Shown here: positions 8,988-17,694 of the stretch, piece by piece | How positions within the stretch are numbered: position 1 is the first letter of the stretch | Layout of the letters: each line of letters opens with the position of its first letter | Assembly: GCF_003337305.1 (NCBI RefSeq) | Contig: NZ_QPJO01000004.1 | Location: 1 to 64,000, forward strand | Origin: Winogradskyella arenosi | GTDB lineage: Bacteria > Bacteroidota > Bacteroidia > Flavobacteriales > Flavobacteriaceae | DNA length: 64,000 nucleotides | Direction: 5' to 3' | Made by a program: the position numbers and the translations under genes | Notes under the pieces: model-generated | What the model saw: only the letters and a program-made list of their open reading frames with translations | Told to the model about the DNA's origin: nothing | The model's database searches: none

Positions 8988-9801
8988 TTCCATGTTGCCA
9001 TTAGTACAAACTCATGTAAGTGTTGATTGGCTTTATGCCAACAGCAACTTAGAGCAGCTTGTGGTTCTAGACGCGACCATTAACAAAGTGGTTAGCTCGT
9101 CTTCTGTACGTATACCCAAAGCGCGATTTTTTGATATTAAACAAAAATTCAGCACCGTTTCTGCGCCATTTCCAAGCACCTTACCGTCTAAAGACCAATT
9201 TGAAAAGGAAGCCCAATTATTAGGCCTTAATAAGGATGCTGTCATTGTTGTTTATGACGACAAGGGGATTTACTCGAGCGCACGCGTATGGTGGCTTTTT
9301 AAAGTCTTTGGCTTTCAAAATGTCGCTGTTTTAGATGGCGGTTTACCCGAATGGAGAGTACAGAACTTCCCTTTAGAGCATTATCAAGAGGAAACCTATC
9401 CCTTAGGAAATTTTGAAGCCGATTTCAAGTCTGAGCTTATGACCGATTTTAAAGGCATCCAGGCGTTTCAAAATCAACCGGAAGCCCTAATTATCGACGC
9501 GCGCTCTGAAGACCGATTTCATTGTCGGGTAGATGAACCACGCGAAGGACTTCGCCGAGGGACTATCCCTTCATCTAAAAACCTACCTTATACTATATTA
9601 TTAAATGGTTATAAGTTAAAACCTAAAGCAGAACTTCAAGAAATCTTTGCTACTTTAGTAGACACACAATCCGTGTTAGTGTTTAGCTGTGGCTCAGGCA
9701 TTACCGCCTGTATTGTCGCCTTAGCGGCCACAATTTGTAATTATAAAAATTTAGTGGTCTATGATGGCTCATGGACCGAATATGGAAGTTTAACATCATA
9801 A
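8980..9801 (+). CDS. Sulfurtransferase (two-domain rhodanese, SseA-like)
   Basis: The 273 residues form two rhodanese domains. The N-terminal non-catalytic domain covers ~1-130 (VVYDDKGIYSSARVWWLFKVFG). The C-terminal catalytic domain has the active-site loop CGSGITAC around 235-242, which resembles the CGSGVTA loop of 3-mercaptopyruvate sulfurtransferases more than the CRKGVTA loop of thiosulfate sulfurtransferases. It transfers sulfane sulfur via the loop cysteine. The TerB-like gene follows after 6 bp, so the two are probably cotranscribed. Confidence 0.88.
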   Translation: MPNSMLPLVQTHVSVDWLYANSNLEQLVVLDATINKVVSSSSVRIPKARFFDIKQKFSTVSAPFPSTLPSKDQFEKEAQLLGLNKDAVIVVYDDKGIYSSARVWWLFKVFGFQNVAVLDGGLPEWRVQNFPLEHYQEETYPLGNFEADFKSELMTDFKGIQAFQNQPEALIIDARSEDRFHCRVDEPREGLRRGTIPSSKNLPYTILLNGYKLKPKAELQEIFATLVDTQSVLVFSCGSGITACIVALAATICNYKNLVVYDGSWTEYGSLTS

Positions 9802-9807
9802 TAAAAA

Positions 9808-10143
9808 ATGAACAGAATAGATTGGACTAGAGACGAGCTCGTCGCTTACATTTTACTTTTCGCTGCAAATGCTGATTTTAAAGAATCAGAAGAAGAACGT
9901 CAATTAATTATCTCTAAAGTGGATCCAGCCTCATTTAAAGAAATTCATGAGGAATTTGAAGCGGATAATGACTACCAAGGTCTAAAAAAAATAACCGCCA
10001 GTTTAGAGCAACACTTATACACGAAAGAAGATATCGACCTTCTTTTAGAGGATATCAAAGCCCTGTTTTTTGCTGATGGCGATTTTGATATCACGGAACA
10101 AAACATGCTACGTTGCTTAGAACGTTTATTTAAAACACTATGA
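9808..10143 (+). CDS. TerB-like small acidic helical protein
   Basis: This 111-residue cytosolic protein has the all-helical pattern of the TerB/DjlA N-terminal domain, with repeated acidic motifs ADFKESEEER and ADGDFDITEQN spaced as in that family. In tellurite-resistance TerB such Asp/Glu residues bind metal. It lies 6 bp after the rhodanese gene and is likely its operon partner. No other ter genes are present, so a role in tellurite resistance is not implied. Confidence 0.6.
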   Translation: MNRIDWTRDELVAYILLFAANADFKESEEERQLIISKVDPASFKEIHEEFEADNDYQGLKKITASLEQHLYTKEDIDLLLEDIKALFFADGDFDITEQNMLRCLERLFKTL

Positions 10144-10691
10144 TGTAAAAGCTTTCTTTTGCTGAAATTACCTCTAAAACTATAGTGTAGTTCTTTTTCA
10201 TGCCGTTTTGGATGTTTGTAGTTTCACATTAAAGACAGGGATTTATGTGCCTTATATTTGCCCGCAATACACAGCGGGCATCAGTTTAGAAAAGCGCTTT
10301 GAAACCTTATTCTGAAGAGGATTCGAAAAAATCGTAATCCAAGAGCGACCATACAAATGAAAATCTCAACTTTCTCTTAAAAGGGTTGAAGTCATTACTA
10401 CCACAAACCATTGACCTCCATAACCTTAAATAGGTTTCGCGGCTCAATTTTCCCTTTTAGGAGCTTTTAAAAGGTTCTAGGTCGATGATTTTTGAACTTG
10501 AAAACTGCATATCATAATTATCATCAGTTTCAACGACTATTTTATACACTCAAGATAAGGGGCTCTACATTTGTCCTTAAGAATAGTATGCTATTAACCA
10601 CTATTATTTATATTTTGAGTTTAAGTTTGAAATAAAAAAGCCCTTTTCAAAATTGAAAGGGCTTTTTTTTATTCATTGGTTAACAAGGCTT
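10144..10691. other. ORF-free 548-bp stretch with several hairpins; possible structured RNA
   Basis: I find no convincing coding frame here. On the plus strand it contains a TATATTTG element (10253-10260), a CCCGC/GCGGG palindrome (10261-10278), and a strong hairpin 10319-10340 (GGATTCGA, AAAAA loop, TCG-T-AATCC). It also has a possible three-way junction (10413-10417 with 10479-10483, enclosing 10422-10436 and 10442-10464) and a long imperfect stem 10548-10557 / 10611-10620 enclosing AATAG-TATG-CTATT. It ends at the terminator at 10634. It does not match what I know of tmRNA, RNase P RNA or SRP RNA signatures. It may be an unassigned noncoding RNA or degraded sequence. Confidence 0.4.
10634..10670. 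terminator. Bidirectional Rho-independent terminator
   Basis: AAAAAGCCCTTTTCAA pairs with TTGAAAGGGCTTTTT, with one bulged T, and has A- and T-tracts on both sides. It lies between the convergent rhodanese/TerB unit (and any RNA from the ORF-free stretch) on the plus strand and the mutS2-DCC unit on the minus strand. Confidence 0.85.
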
Positions 10692-11126
10692 TTAATCTAT
10701 AAATTTAGACTGAAGCTCTGGTGTTGGAATCATACAAGACGCTTTCTTACCATACCAGCTGTAACGATTCTTAGCAATATAATCGTACACTAGATTTCTT
10801 ATAAATGCGGGAATCACTAAAAATATAGCCCCAATAGCGATTGGAAACCCAAGTTTCTTAGCGATTCTTAAGGCCGCTGTAGACTTATAGTACAACTTAT
10901 CCTTAAGTGGATTATAAAGTAGTATGGAGTCCGTTTCTTCCGTATCTATATGAAACTTGTCTATGATTTGTTGTCCTATCGCACTCTCTAAAGGAGCAAA
11001 CATAAAGAGGTCCTTTTTATCGTGCTTTATAACAAATAACACACTGGAATTGCAAAGGTTGCAAACCCCATCAAAAAGAACGAGTTGTTTGTTTTTAGGA
11101 AGATTTGTCATAGACTTAAAATTCAA
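10692..11126 (-). CDS. Thiol-disulfide oxidoreductase DCC family protein (DUF393)
   Basis: The family-defining motif LVLFDGVCNLCNSSV (DxxCxxC) lies near the N-terminus of this 144-residue protein, followed by a thioredoxin-like pattern and a hydrophobic segment (FPIAIGAIFLVIPAFI). An ATG six codons in (MTNLPKN...) is a possible alternative start. The family is predicted to act on thiols, but no substrate is established. It follows mutS2 by 14 bp and is presumably cotranscribed with it. Confidence 0.85.
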   Translation of the reverse strand: MNFKSMTNLPKNKQLVLFDGVCNLCNSSVLFVIKHDKKDLFMFAPLESAIGQQIIDKFHIDTEETDSILLYNPLKDKLYYKSTAALRIAKKLGFPIAIGAIFLVIPAFIRNLVYDYIAKNRYSWYGKKASCMIPTPELQSKFID

Positions 11127-11140
11127 ATTAACGGTTCAAC

Positions 11141-13309
11141 TTACTTTTTCATGGCCTCAACCAATTCTAACTGATCAAGACTTACATTAGTGGTAAACAT
11201 TCCGTAATTCACATTAGCCTTACCTTTTTCAATACTATCAATGGTCCCAACCGCACGGCCATCTTGCAACCTCACACGATCATGAACTCTTAATATTGGT
11301 TTCGGTTTTTCGGTTTTAACCGCTTTCTTTTTGGCCTCTTTTTTCTTTTTACGAATAATCTCTACTTTTTTCTCCGCTTCGGCTTTAACTTGTTTCTCTT
11401 TATGCTTTTCAGCACGTTTTTGTTTCGCTGATACTTTCTTTCGTTTTGAATTTTCAATTTGAACCAATCGGAATAACTCCGCCATTAAGGCTTTCTTATT
11501 CTTGTTTTCAAAATACTTATCAGAAATATCGTCAATCTTTTGACCTAAGTAAATTAAGCGCTGATTAGAATCGTAAAGCTCTTGAAAACTCTCTAGCTTC
11601 TTCTGAACCTTCGCATTGACTTCCTCGAGCTTATCGGCTTCAGAAATCTTTTTCTTTTCATTTTCCTTTAAGGAACGTTCGGTACGTTCTAGCTTACTTC
11701 GTTCTTTTTGAAGTTTGGCAATCGTTGCATCAAACCGGACTTTACCACGCTCAATTTTCTTCTTAGATTTATTAATTAAACTATAAGGAATTCCGTTTTT
11801 CTGAGCCACTTCAAAAGTAAAAGAACTTCCTGCCTGTCCAACGACAAGCTTATACATAGGTTCTAATGTTTTTTCATTGAAAAGCATATTCGCATTCTGA
11901 ATATGTGGCAATTCATTAGCTAATAATTTTAAGTTGGAGTAGTGGGTAGTAATAATACCATAAGCTTCACGCTCATAAAAAACTTCTAAAAAGGTCTCGG
12001 CTAAGGCGCCTCCTAATTCGGGATCACTTCCTGTTCCAAATTCATCAATTAAAAACAAGGTTTCACTATTACACTTCTTTAAGAAATAGTTCATCTGCTT
12101 TAAGCGGTAACTATAGGTACTCAGATGATTTTCAATCGACTGGTTATCCCCAATATCACTTAAAATCCTATCGAACAAACACACATAACTACGCTCATGA
12201 ACCGGGATTAACATTCCACTCTGAAGCATGGTTTGTAATAAACCTACGGTTTTTAGTGTAATACTTTTTCCACCTGCATTAGGACCCGAGATCACAATAA
12301 TACGACTGTCTTTTTCTAAACCAATTGTTTGTGGAAAGGTTTTTTCACCCTTTTCTTTATTATTTAAATAGAGGAGTGGATGATAGGCATCGCGCAAATG
12401 CATACGACGATCAGGGGAGAATTGAGGTAGGATAGCATTCATACGCTCTGCATATTTTGCTTTTGCAGCAATGACATCCATCTGAGTTAAAAACTCTTGA
12501 TAATCCTTTAAAAGTGGTAAGAACTCCCGAATATAATTCGTTAATTCCTTCAAGATTTTTATAACTTCTTCCTTCTCTTCGTATTCTAAATTATTAAGTT
12601 CTCTTGTATGCTGAAGGGTGGTTTCAGGTTCAATATAAACGATACTTCCCGTTTTACTACCCCCCATAATAGAACCCCGAACTTTTCTACGATACATCGC
12701 TTTTACAGCCAGAACACGTTTATTATCCACTACGGATTCTCGGATATCGTCTAAATAATCGAGTTGTTGATAGGTGTGTAATGCCGAAGCAAAACTACTA
12801 TTGATTTTGCCTTTAAGGGCGTTAATAGAACGTCTTAAGTCCGCCAAAGGTGGCGAAGCATCATCCTTTATATCACCAAAGCGATCTATAACCGCATTAA
12901 CCTGATCTATAATTTGTGTTTGTACCGGAATGTGCTGTGAAAATTCCTGTAATTTCGGATAATACTCTTTAAATTTTTCTAAAAACTTTAAAATTGAATT
13001 GACCGTCAACGACATACTCACTAGCTTCTGAAGGCTAGATACCTCGAGGAAGGTATTTTCAATTTTAAGCAGCTTTAATTCTTTGGCAATCGTTTCAAAA
13101 CCATGATTAGGGATTCTATTATCATTTTCAAAAGATGATAGAAATTCATTCACATAGGTCAACGCTTCTTTTAGAGGCGCTTCCGCTTTAAAAGGTAAAA
13201 TGTCTAAAACCGCTTCTTTACCTAAAGCCGTAAGGGCATGTTCACTAATTTGATCTAAAACGGTAAAGAATTCAAGATCCTTTAAGGTTTTTTCATGAAT
13301 GTTAATCAT
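11141..13309 (-). CDS. mutS2: MutS2-family ATPase lacking the Smr domain
   Basis: This 722-residue protein has the MutS core/clamp and the ATPase with Walker A GPNAGGKS (~340-347) and Walker B LFLIDEFGTGSDPELGG (~418-434). A long charged coiled coil (~510-640) and a very basic Lys-rich stretch follow, and the protein ends with a KOW-like module (RVHDRVRLQDGRAVGTIDSI). MutS2 proteins act on branched DNA or collided ribosomes. The usual C-terminal Smr nuclease domain is absent and the chain ends at the KOW-like part, so nuclease activity through Smr is not expected. It is first in an operon with the DCC gene. Confidence 0.9.
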   Translation of the reverse strand: MINIHEKTLKDLEFFTVLDQISEHALTALGKEAVLDILPFKAEAPLKEALTYVNEFLSSFENDNRIPNHGFETIAKELKLLKIENTFLEVSSLQKLVSMSLTVNSILKFLEKFKEYYPKLQEFSQHIPVQTQIIDQVNAVIDRFGDIKDDASPPLADLRRSINALKGKINSSFASALHTYQQLDYLDDIRESVVDNKRVLAVKAMYRRKVRGSIMGGSKTGSIVYIEPETTLQHTRELNNLEYEEKEEVIKILKELTNYIREFLPLLKDYQEFLTQMDVIAAKAKYAERMNAILPQFSPDRRMHLRDAYHPLLYLNNKEKGEKTFPQTIGLEKDSRIIVISGPNAGGKSITLKTVGLLQTMLQSGMLIPVHERSYVCLFDRILSDIGDNQSIENHLSTYSYRLKQMNYFLKKCNSETLFLIDEFGTGSDPELGGALAETFLEVFYEREAYGIITTHYSNLKLLANELPHIQNANMLFNEKTLEPMYKLVVGQAGSSFTFEVAQKNGIPYSLINKSKKKIERGKVRFDATIAKLQKERSKLERTERSLKENEKKKISEADKLEEVNAKVQKKLESFQELYDSNQRLIYLGQKIDDISDKYFENKNKKALMAELFRLVQIENSKRKKVSAKQKRAEKHKEKQVKAEAEKKVEIIRKKKKEAKKKAVKTEKPKPILRVHDRVRLQDGRAVGTIDSIEKGKANVNYGMFTTNVSLDQLELVEAMKK

Positions 13310-13333
13310 GTATAATTTTTAATATTAGAACTA

Positions 13334-13341
13334 CAAAGTTA
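13334..13341 (-). promoter_or_regulatory. Candidate -7 promoter element for mutS2
   Basis: Read on the minus strand the sequence is TAACTTTG (TAnnTTTG), 25 bp before the start codon. No clear -33 box was found. Confidence 0.35.
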
Positions 13342-13357
13342 AACTATTAATATGGCA

Positions 13358-14851
13358 TTATAAATAAGAGGCTACAGCAAGTACAATTAAGGTTACTAGC
13401 GTAAGAATCCCAAATAAAGGCATGATAAATTTTAGCCATTTACTGTAGTTGATTTTGGCAACGGCTAGCGATGCTAGTATTAATCCGGTAGGGTTGACTA
13501 AATAAAATAAACCTAATCCGTATTGATACGTATTCACTACAATTTCTCGTCCTATCCCAACGGTATCTGCCAATGGGGCCATAATTGGCATGGTTAAAAC
13601 GGCCATACCAGAAGAACTTGGTATAAAAAATGAAAGTCCAGAATAGATTATGGTTAAGGTACTAGAGAAAACGCCTTTATTCATTCCTGTGGTAAGATCA
13701 CTCGCATAATACAACAAGGTATCACTAATAAGACCATCAGTCATTAAGACCGTCACCCCTCTAGCAATCCCAATAATAAGTGCCACTCCAAGAAGATCAC
13801 TCGCGCCACTAACGAAGGTTTCAATAAATTCTGTTTCACTGATTTTAATAACAAATCCTATAATGATAGCCGCTATTAAAAACACGGTAGTCATTTCTAC
13901 AAACCACCAATCGAGCATAGATACCCCGATAATCATTAAAATAAAAGCGCCTGTAAATAAGGCAAGGGCTAATTTTAACCTCCAGTTAAATTTTATATGA
14001 GAACTGTCCTTTAAACTGAATAGCGCTTCTATCTGTTCTTTTTGATCATAGATAAGAGATTTCGTAGGGTCTTTTTTTACGCGATTCGCATACCGAATAA
14101 TATAACCTATGGTAATGCTTAAACATAAGACGAGCATAAATACTCTACCATATAATCCTGTTGTCCAATTTATACCCGCAGCGTCACTAGCAATAATGGT
14201 TGAAAACGGATTAATTGTAGAACACATAGTCCCAATTGCCGAACCTAAAAAGATACAGGCGACACCCACAATAGCATCATATTTAGCGGCTAAAAATACT
14301 GGGATAAGAATAGGGAAGAAGGCAATGGTTTCTTCTGCAAATCCAAAGGTTGTTCCCCCTAAAGCCACAAGCGTGGTCACCAATACAATAAGTAAAGCCT
14401 CTCTACCACGTAAAGCTTTAGCCAATTGCGCAATAGCGGCATCAAAAGCACCAGATTTGTTGAGAATACCAATTAATCCCCCAATAATTAACACGAGGAA
14501 AATAATATCTGCCGCTTCAATAATACCTTTAATCGGTGATTTTACAAAATCTAAAAAGCCTTGAGGCTGAGCTTCAAGTTTATGATATGTCCCAGGGATA
14601 TTAATAGGCTTATAAATATCGCCATTGGTGAATTTTTCAACAGGAATTTTAATATTTAAAGTCTCTAAAGTCCCTTGCGAGGCTTCTAAAGTTGTTTCTT
14701 CGTCTAAACTTAATCGTGTAAATTTGTCCGTGGAAGCATCATAGCTTAACGTATCATATTTTCCTGCGGGAATAAACCAAGTTAATAGGGTTACCAAACC
14801 TGCGATAATAAAGAGTATGGTTTGTGCAGAAGGAAATTTAAGCGTTTTCAT
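13358..14851 (-). CDS. YfcC-family transporter (UIT superfamily)
   Basis: This large hydrophobic protein has roughly 12 membrane segments and the YfcC-type N-terminus (FPSAQTILFIIAGLVTLLTWFIPAGKY is spread over the first 35 residues), a periplasmic loop at ~35-100, and Gly-rich membrane motifs such as GGLIGILNKSGAFDAAI and FFIPSSSGMAVLTMP. YfcC/AbgT-like proteins are secondary carriers of carboxylates, amino acids or peptides; the substrate is unknown. An upstream ATG at 14872 exists, but it overlaps the candidate promoter, so the ATG at 14851 (497 residues) is preferred. It is divergent from ung. Confidence 0.82.
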   Translation of the reverse strand: MKTLKFPSAQTILFIIAGLVTLLTWFIPAGKYDTLSYDASTDKFTRLSLDEETTLEASQGTLETLNIKIPVEKFTNGDIYKPINIPGTYHKLEAQPQGFLDFVKSPIKGIIEAADIIFLVLIIGGLIGILNKSGAFDAAIAQLAKALRGREALLIVLVTTLVALGGTTFGFAEETIAFFPILIPVFLAAKYDAIVGVACIFLGSAIGTMCSTINPFSTIIASDAAGINWTTGLYGRVFMLVLCLSITIGYIIRYANRVKKDPTKSLIYDQKEQIEALFSLKDSSHIKFNWRLKLALALFTGAFILMIIGVSMLDWWFVEMTTVFLIAAIIIGFVIKISETEFIETFVSGASDLLGVALIIGIARGVTVLMTDGLISDTLLYYASDLTTGMNKGVFSSTLTIIYSGLSFFIPSSSGMAVLTMPIMAPLADTVGIGREIVVNTYQYGLGLFYLVNPTGLILASLAVAKINYSKWLKFIMPLFGILTLVTLIVLAVASYL

Positions 14852-14869
14852 TTTATAAGATTTTGCCTC

Positions 14870-14877
14870 CAAAGATA
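14870..14877 (-). promoter_or_regulatory. Candidate -7 promoter element for the YfcC gene
   Basis: Minus-strand TATCTTTG fits TAnnTTTG and lies 18 bp before the ATG at 14851. Its position argues against translation from the ATG at 14872. Confidence 0.4.
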
Positions 14878-14907
14878 AGACTAATAGCCCTTAATTTCTT
14901 TTTAAAA

Positions 14908-15582
14908 ATGATTGAAAATTTAGATGAAAGTTGGAGAGAACTTCTACAGGAAGAGTTTGAAAAACCTTACTTTAAAACATTAACGGACTTTGTAAAAAGT
15001 GCTTATGCTAAAGAATTGTGTTTTCCTGAGGTCACTTCAATTTTTAACGCCTTTAACCACTGTAAATTAGACCAACTCAAAGTGGTTATAATTGGCCAAG
15101 ACCCGTATCATGATGTTGGGCAGGCCAATGGGTTGAGCTTTTCAGTAAATGATGGTATAAAACACCCACCATCCTTAGTTAATATTTTTAAAGAAATTGA
15201 ACAAGACCTAAAACTTCCGTACCCCAAACATGGTAATTTAACCCCATGGGCTCACCAAGGTGTATTATTGCTCAATGCAACGTTAACGGTAAAAGCACAC
15301 CAAGCGGGTAGTCACCAAAAACAAGGTTGGGAACAATTTACAGATGCGGTAATAAAAAAGATAAGTGCTAAAAAATCTAAGGTGGTTTTTCTTTTATGGG
15401 GTGGTTATGCTAAAAAGAAAAAGAAACTCATTGATACCAATAAGCATTTTGTTTTAGAGAGCGGACATCCTTCGCCTTTAAGTGCCAATAGGGGGTATTG
15501 GTTTGGAAATAAACACTTCAGTAAGACTAACTCCCTGTTGCAGCAAGTTGGGGACGCTTCAATTGATTGGAAACTAAAGTAG
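14908..15582 (+). CDS. ung: Uracil-DNA glycosylase, family 1
   Basis: It removes uracil from DNA at the start of base-excision repair. All family-1 motifs are present: GQDPYHD (63-69, with the water-activating Asp65), LLLNATLTV, and GHPSPLSANRGYWFGNKHF carrying the catalytic His and the Leu loop. An in-frame ATG at 14863 exists, but it would sit in the divergent promoter region and add 15 unrelated residues, so the start at 14908 (224 residues, normal family length) is chosen. Its last 56 bp overlap the antisense small membrane protein gene. Confidence 0.96.
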   Translation: MIENLDESWRELLQEEFEKPYFKTLTDFVKSAYAKELCFPEVTSIFNAFNHCKLDQLKVVIIGQDPYHDVGQANGLSFSVNDGIKHPPSLVNIFKEIEQDLKLPYPKHGNLTPWAHQGVLLLNATLTVKAHQAGSHQKQGWEQFTDAVIKKISAKKSKVVFLLWGGYAKKKKKLIDTNKHFVLESGHPSPLSANRGYWFGNKHFSKTNSLLQQVGDASIDWKLK

Positions 15583-15715
15583 GTTCCTGCTCAACCTCTT
15601 TTAAAGCTTTCCGCTTCTCCGAGACCGTTTTAGTGGTTTTATTACAGCTAAAGATTAACAATAGAAAGTTGAGCACCACTAAAGAAGATAAAATTAATGT
15701 AATAGTGAGAATCAT
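15527..15715 (-). CDS. Small single-pass membrane protein overlapping the ung 3' end
   Basis: The 62 residues contain one N-terminal membrane segment (MILTITLILSSLVVLNFLLL), a Cys at its end (IFSCNKTTK) and a polar, Lys/Glu-rich tail ending QLAATGS. The tail end recalls a small flavobacterial protein often seen beside ung, which supports coding; this is from memory, not a search. The longer frame from 15763 adds a hydrophilic lead before the membrane segment and is less likely. The final third is antisense to ung. Function is unknown. Confidence 0.6.
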   Translation of the reverse strand: MILTITLILSSLVVLNFLLLIFSCNKTTKTVSEKRKALKEVEQEPTLVSNQLKRPQLAATGS

Positions 15716-15903
15716 ATTGATTTGAACGTGTTTGATTGATGGTTCTGTTAATAAATTTAACAAATGTAACCATTTTTTTCAAAATCTAAAATAAAAACCC
15801 CATAATCAGCATGATTCTAAATAAAAACATATCAGCAACTTAGGGTTTGTTTCAAAAATAAAACAAACCCATCTAATTAAGTAATCAAATTCTTAAAATA
15901 AAT

Positions 15904-16758
15904 TTAAATTTCATGAATTAATTCAGAATATGGCACTTTTTCAGAAATAATATTTAAATCGAAAAGTTGATCCTGTACATGACTTAAAGTGTCTTCACTC
16001 ATCACATCTTGCGACCATTCGGTAAGTGACAACCATTCTTGAACATCGTCTAATTCTTGCTCGTAACGATTTGCAATCGTTTTATCAATACTAGGAATAG
16101 ATTTAAAATCTGAGGTGGTATTATTAATAATCTCTAAGATTGTTTTTAAATCTTCCGGATGCTCATCAATAAATTCTTGTCTTACAGCAATCACAAAACA
16201 AGGCCAAGGGGAGGGGCAATTGTCAATTCTTCTAAAAACACCATTATCTACTAAAGGTTTTGTGGTAAATTTCTCCCACATAAAATAATCAGCCTCTTCA
16301 TCCGTTAATCCTTTTATAGCACCGTCAAGATTTTTTATGACTTCAAAATTTAAGTCCTCTTTTAAATCCCAAGCATGATTCTTGGCATTGATATAAGCCA
16401 TAAGATGCGATCCCGAACCATAACGACTAATGGCAGCACGCGTTCCTTTTATGTCTTCAACGGATTTAAATTTTGAATCTGCAGCCACATGAATCCCCCA
16501 AATTAAAGGCGTTTCTACAAAGGTCTGCACAATTTTAGACGGATTCCCTTCAATAATATCTTTTACAATACCTTCGGTTAAAATCACCGCCATATCAATT
16601 TCACCAGAACGCAAAGCTTTGGTCATTGCGCCAGTTCCTCCTGGGTAATCCTTCCACCTTAGGTTAATGTTTTTATCTTTATATTCCCCATTTTTCAGGG
16701 TTAAATACCATGCTAAGTTAAAGTGTTCCGGTACTCCACCGATGTTTACTTTATTCAT
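15904..16758 (-). CDS. Cytosolic substrate-binding-fold protein (NMT1/Ca3427-like)
   Basis: This 284-residue protein has the type-2 periplasmic binding protein pattern of the NMT1/THI5-like family: VNIGGVPEHFNLAWYL, YPGGTGAMTKALRSGEIDM, VAADSKFKSVEDIKGTRAAI and AISRYGSGSH. It begins directly with the first strand of the fold and has no signal peptide or lipobox, so it should be cytosolic. No ABC permease or ATPase lies beside it. It ends a four-gene operon (63 bp after the nucleoside phosphorylase). Some relatives are enzymes of pyrimidine/thiamine metabolism rather than transport proteins, and an enzymatic or sensory role is plausible here. A Cys pair in NCPSPWPCFV may matter. Confidence 0.7.
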   Translation of the reverse strand: MNKVNIGGVPEHFNLAWYLTLKNGEYKDKNINLRWKDYPGGTGAMTKALRSGEIDMAVILTEGIVKDIIEGNPSKIVQTFVETPLIWGIHVAADSKFKSVEDIKGTRAAISRYGSGSHLMAYINAKNHAWDLKEDLNFEVIKNLDGAIKGLTDEEADYFMWEKFTTKPLVDNGVFRRIDNCPSPWPCFVIAVRQEFIDEHPEDLKTILEIINNTTSDFKSIPSIDKTIANRYEQELDDVQEWLSLTEWSQDVMSEDTLSHVQDQLFDLNIISEKVPYSELIHEI

Positions 16759-16821
16759 ATTTTGCTGAACTTAATTCAGTGATGTTTCTTAAGAAGGGCA
16801 AGAGGTTATTGATGCGATCTC

Positions 16822-17694
16822 TTAAATAGTAACAATACGCTCTAAAGCGTAAGAAATTAAATGATCAACTGTTTTTTTAGGGTCTACACTAAAATCACCA
16901 TTCGCTCTATTGGCTATAATAGCGTTTAGAGATAGGGCTTCATGACCTAAAAGTTTAGATAAACCATAGATTACAGAGGTCTCCATTTCAAAATTAGTAA
17001 TTCTATATGTTTTGAAAGCAAAGTTATCTAATTTAGAGTTGAGTAGGGGGTCTTTAAGCGGTAAACGCAATACACGACCTTGAGGTCCGTAAAATCCACC
17101 AGCTGTTCCCGTCATCCCCTTATACATATCAGGACCTTCAAAATGTTTCTCTAAGGTTTTACTGTTATTAATAACAATAGGTCTTGCTTTATTTTTGTCC
17201 CATGCTGTGTGAGCCATAAACGCCTCTTCAACCTCAGGATTAGAAATACTGTCTATTTGGTAGAAGTGCAGCATTCCGTTAATATCTAAACCGTGTGTGC
17301 TTATCAAGAACGCATCCACAGGAATATCGCTTTGCAAGGATCCTGAGGTTCCTATTCTTATAATATTAAGACTAGTTAACTGTTCTTTAGGTTGTCTTGT
17401 TTCTAAATCAATATTAACTAGAGCATCGAGTTCATTAAGGACAATATCTATATTATCTGGACCAATTCCTGTAGAAATCACTGTGAGGCGCTTACCCTGA
17501 TAGTATCCTGTCTGGGTTTTAAATTCGCGTTTTTGTGTAGAAAATTCAACACTATCAAAATGTTTGGTAATTTTCTCTACACGATCTTGATCCCCTACAA
17601 ATATGATGGTATCTGAGATATGTTCTGGTTTTAAATTAAGATGGTACACACTACCATCAGGATTTAAAATAAGTTCTGAGTTTTTAATTGGCAT
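16822..17694 (-). CDS. Nucleoside phosphorylase (uridine phosphorylase-like)
   Basis: This is a PNP/UDP-superfamily enzyme of 290 residues. It shows VGDQDRVEKI near the N-terminus (phosphate loop region), the STGIGPDNIDIVLNELDAL motif, RIGTSGSLQ and NFEMETSVIYGL, where the Glu-Met-Glu triad contacts the ribose. It cleaves nucleosides with phosphate; the base specificity is not clear from sequence. It overlaps the upstream DUF1835 gene by 11 bp, showing translational coupling within a four-gene operon. Confidence 0.88.
   Translation of the reverse strand: MPIKNSELILNPDGSVYHLNLKPEHISDTIIFVGDQDRVEKITKHFDSVEFSTQKREFKTQTGYYQGKRLTVISTGIGPDNIDIVLNELDALVNIDLETRQPKEQLTSLNIIRIGTSGSLQSDIPVDAFLISTHGLDINGMLHFYQIDSISNPEVEEAFMAHTAWDKNKARPIVINNSKTLEKHFEGPDMYKGMTGTAGGFYGPQGRVLRLPLKDPLLNSKLDNFAFKTYRITNFEMETSVIYGLSKLLGHEALSLNAIIANRANGDFSVDPKKTVDHLISYALERIVTI

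Noticed and set aside
9808..10143. Tellurite-resistance operon
   Set aside because: Only one TerB-like protein is present, without terA, terC, terD or terE nearby, so it cannot be called a resistance operon.
10144..10691. tmRNA, RNase P RNA or SRP RNA in the ORF-free stretch
   Set aside because: None of the hallmark segments are present: no tag-peptide frame with CCA end, no GAGGAAAGTCC-type P4 region, no SRP Alu or S-domain loop. I kept it only as an unassigned candidate.
14109..14564. 151-codon plus-strand frame inside the YfcC transporter gene
   Set aside because: It is antisense to a well-supported membrane transporter, and its composition mirrors the hydrophobic codons of that gene. 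No family pattern.
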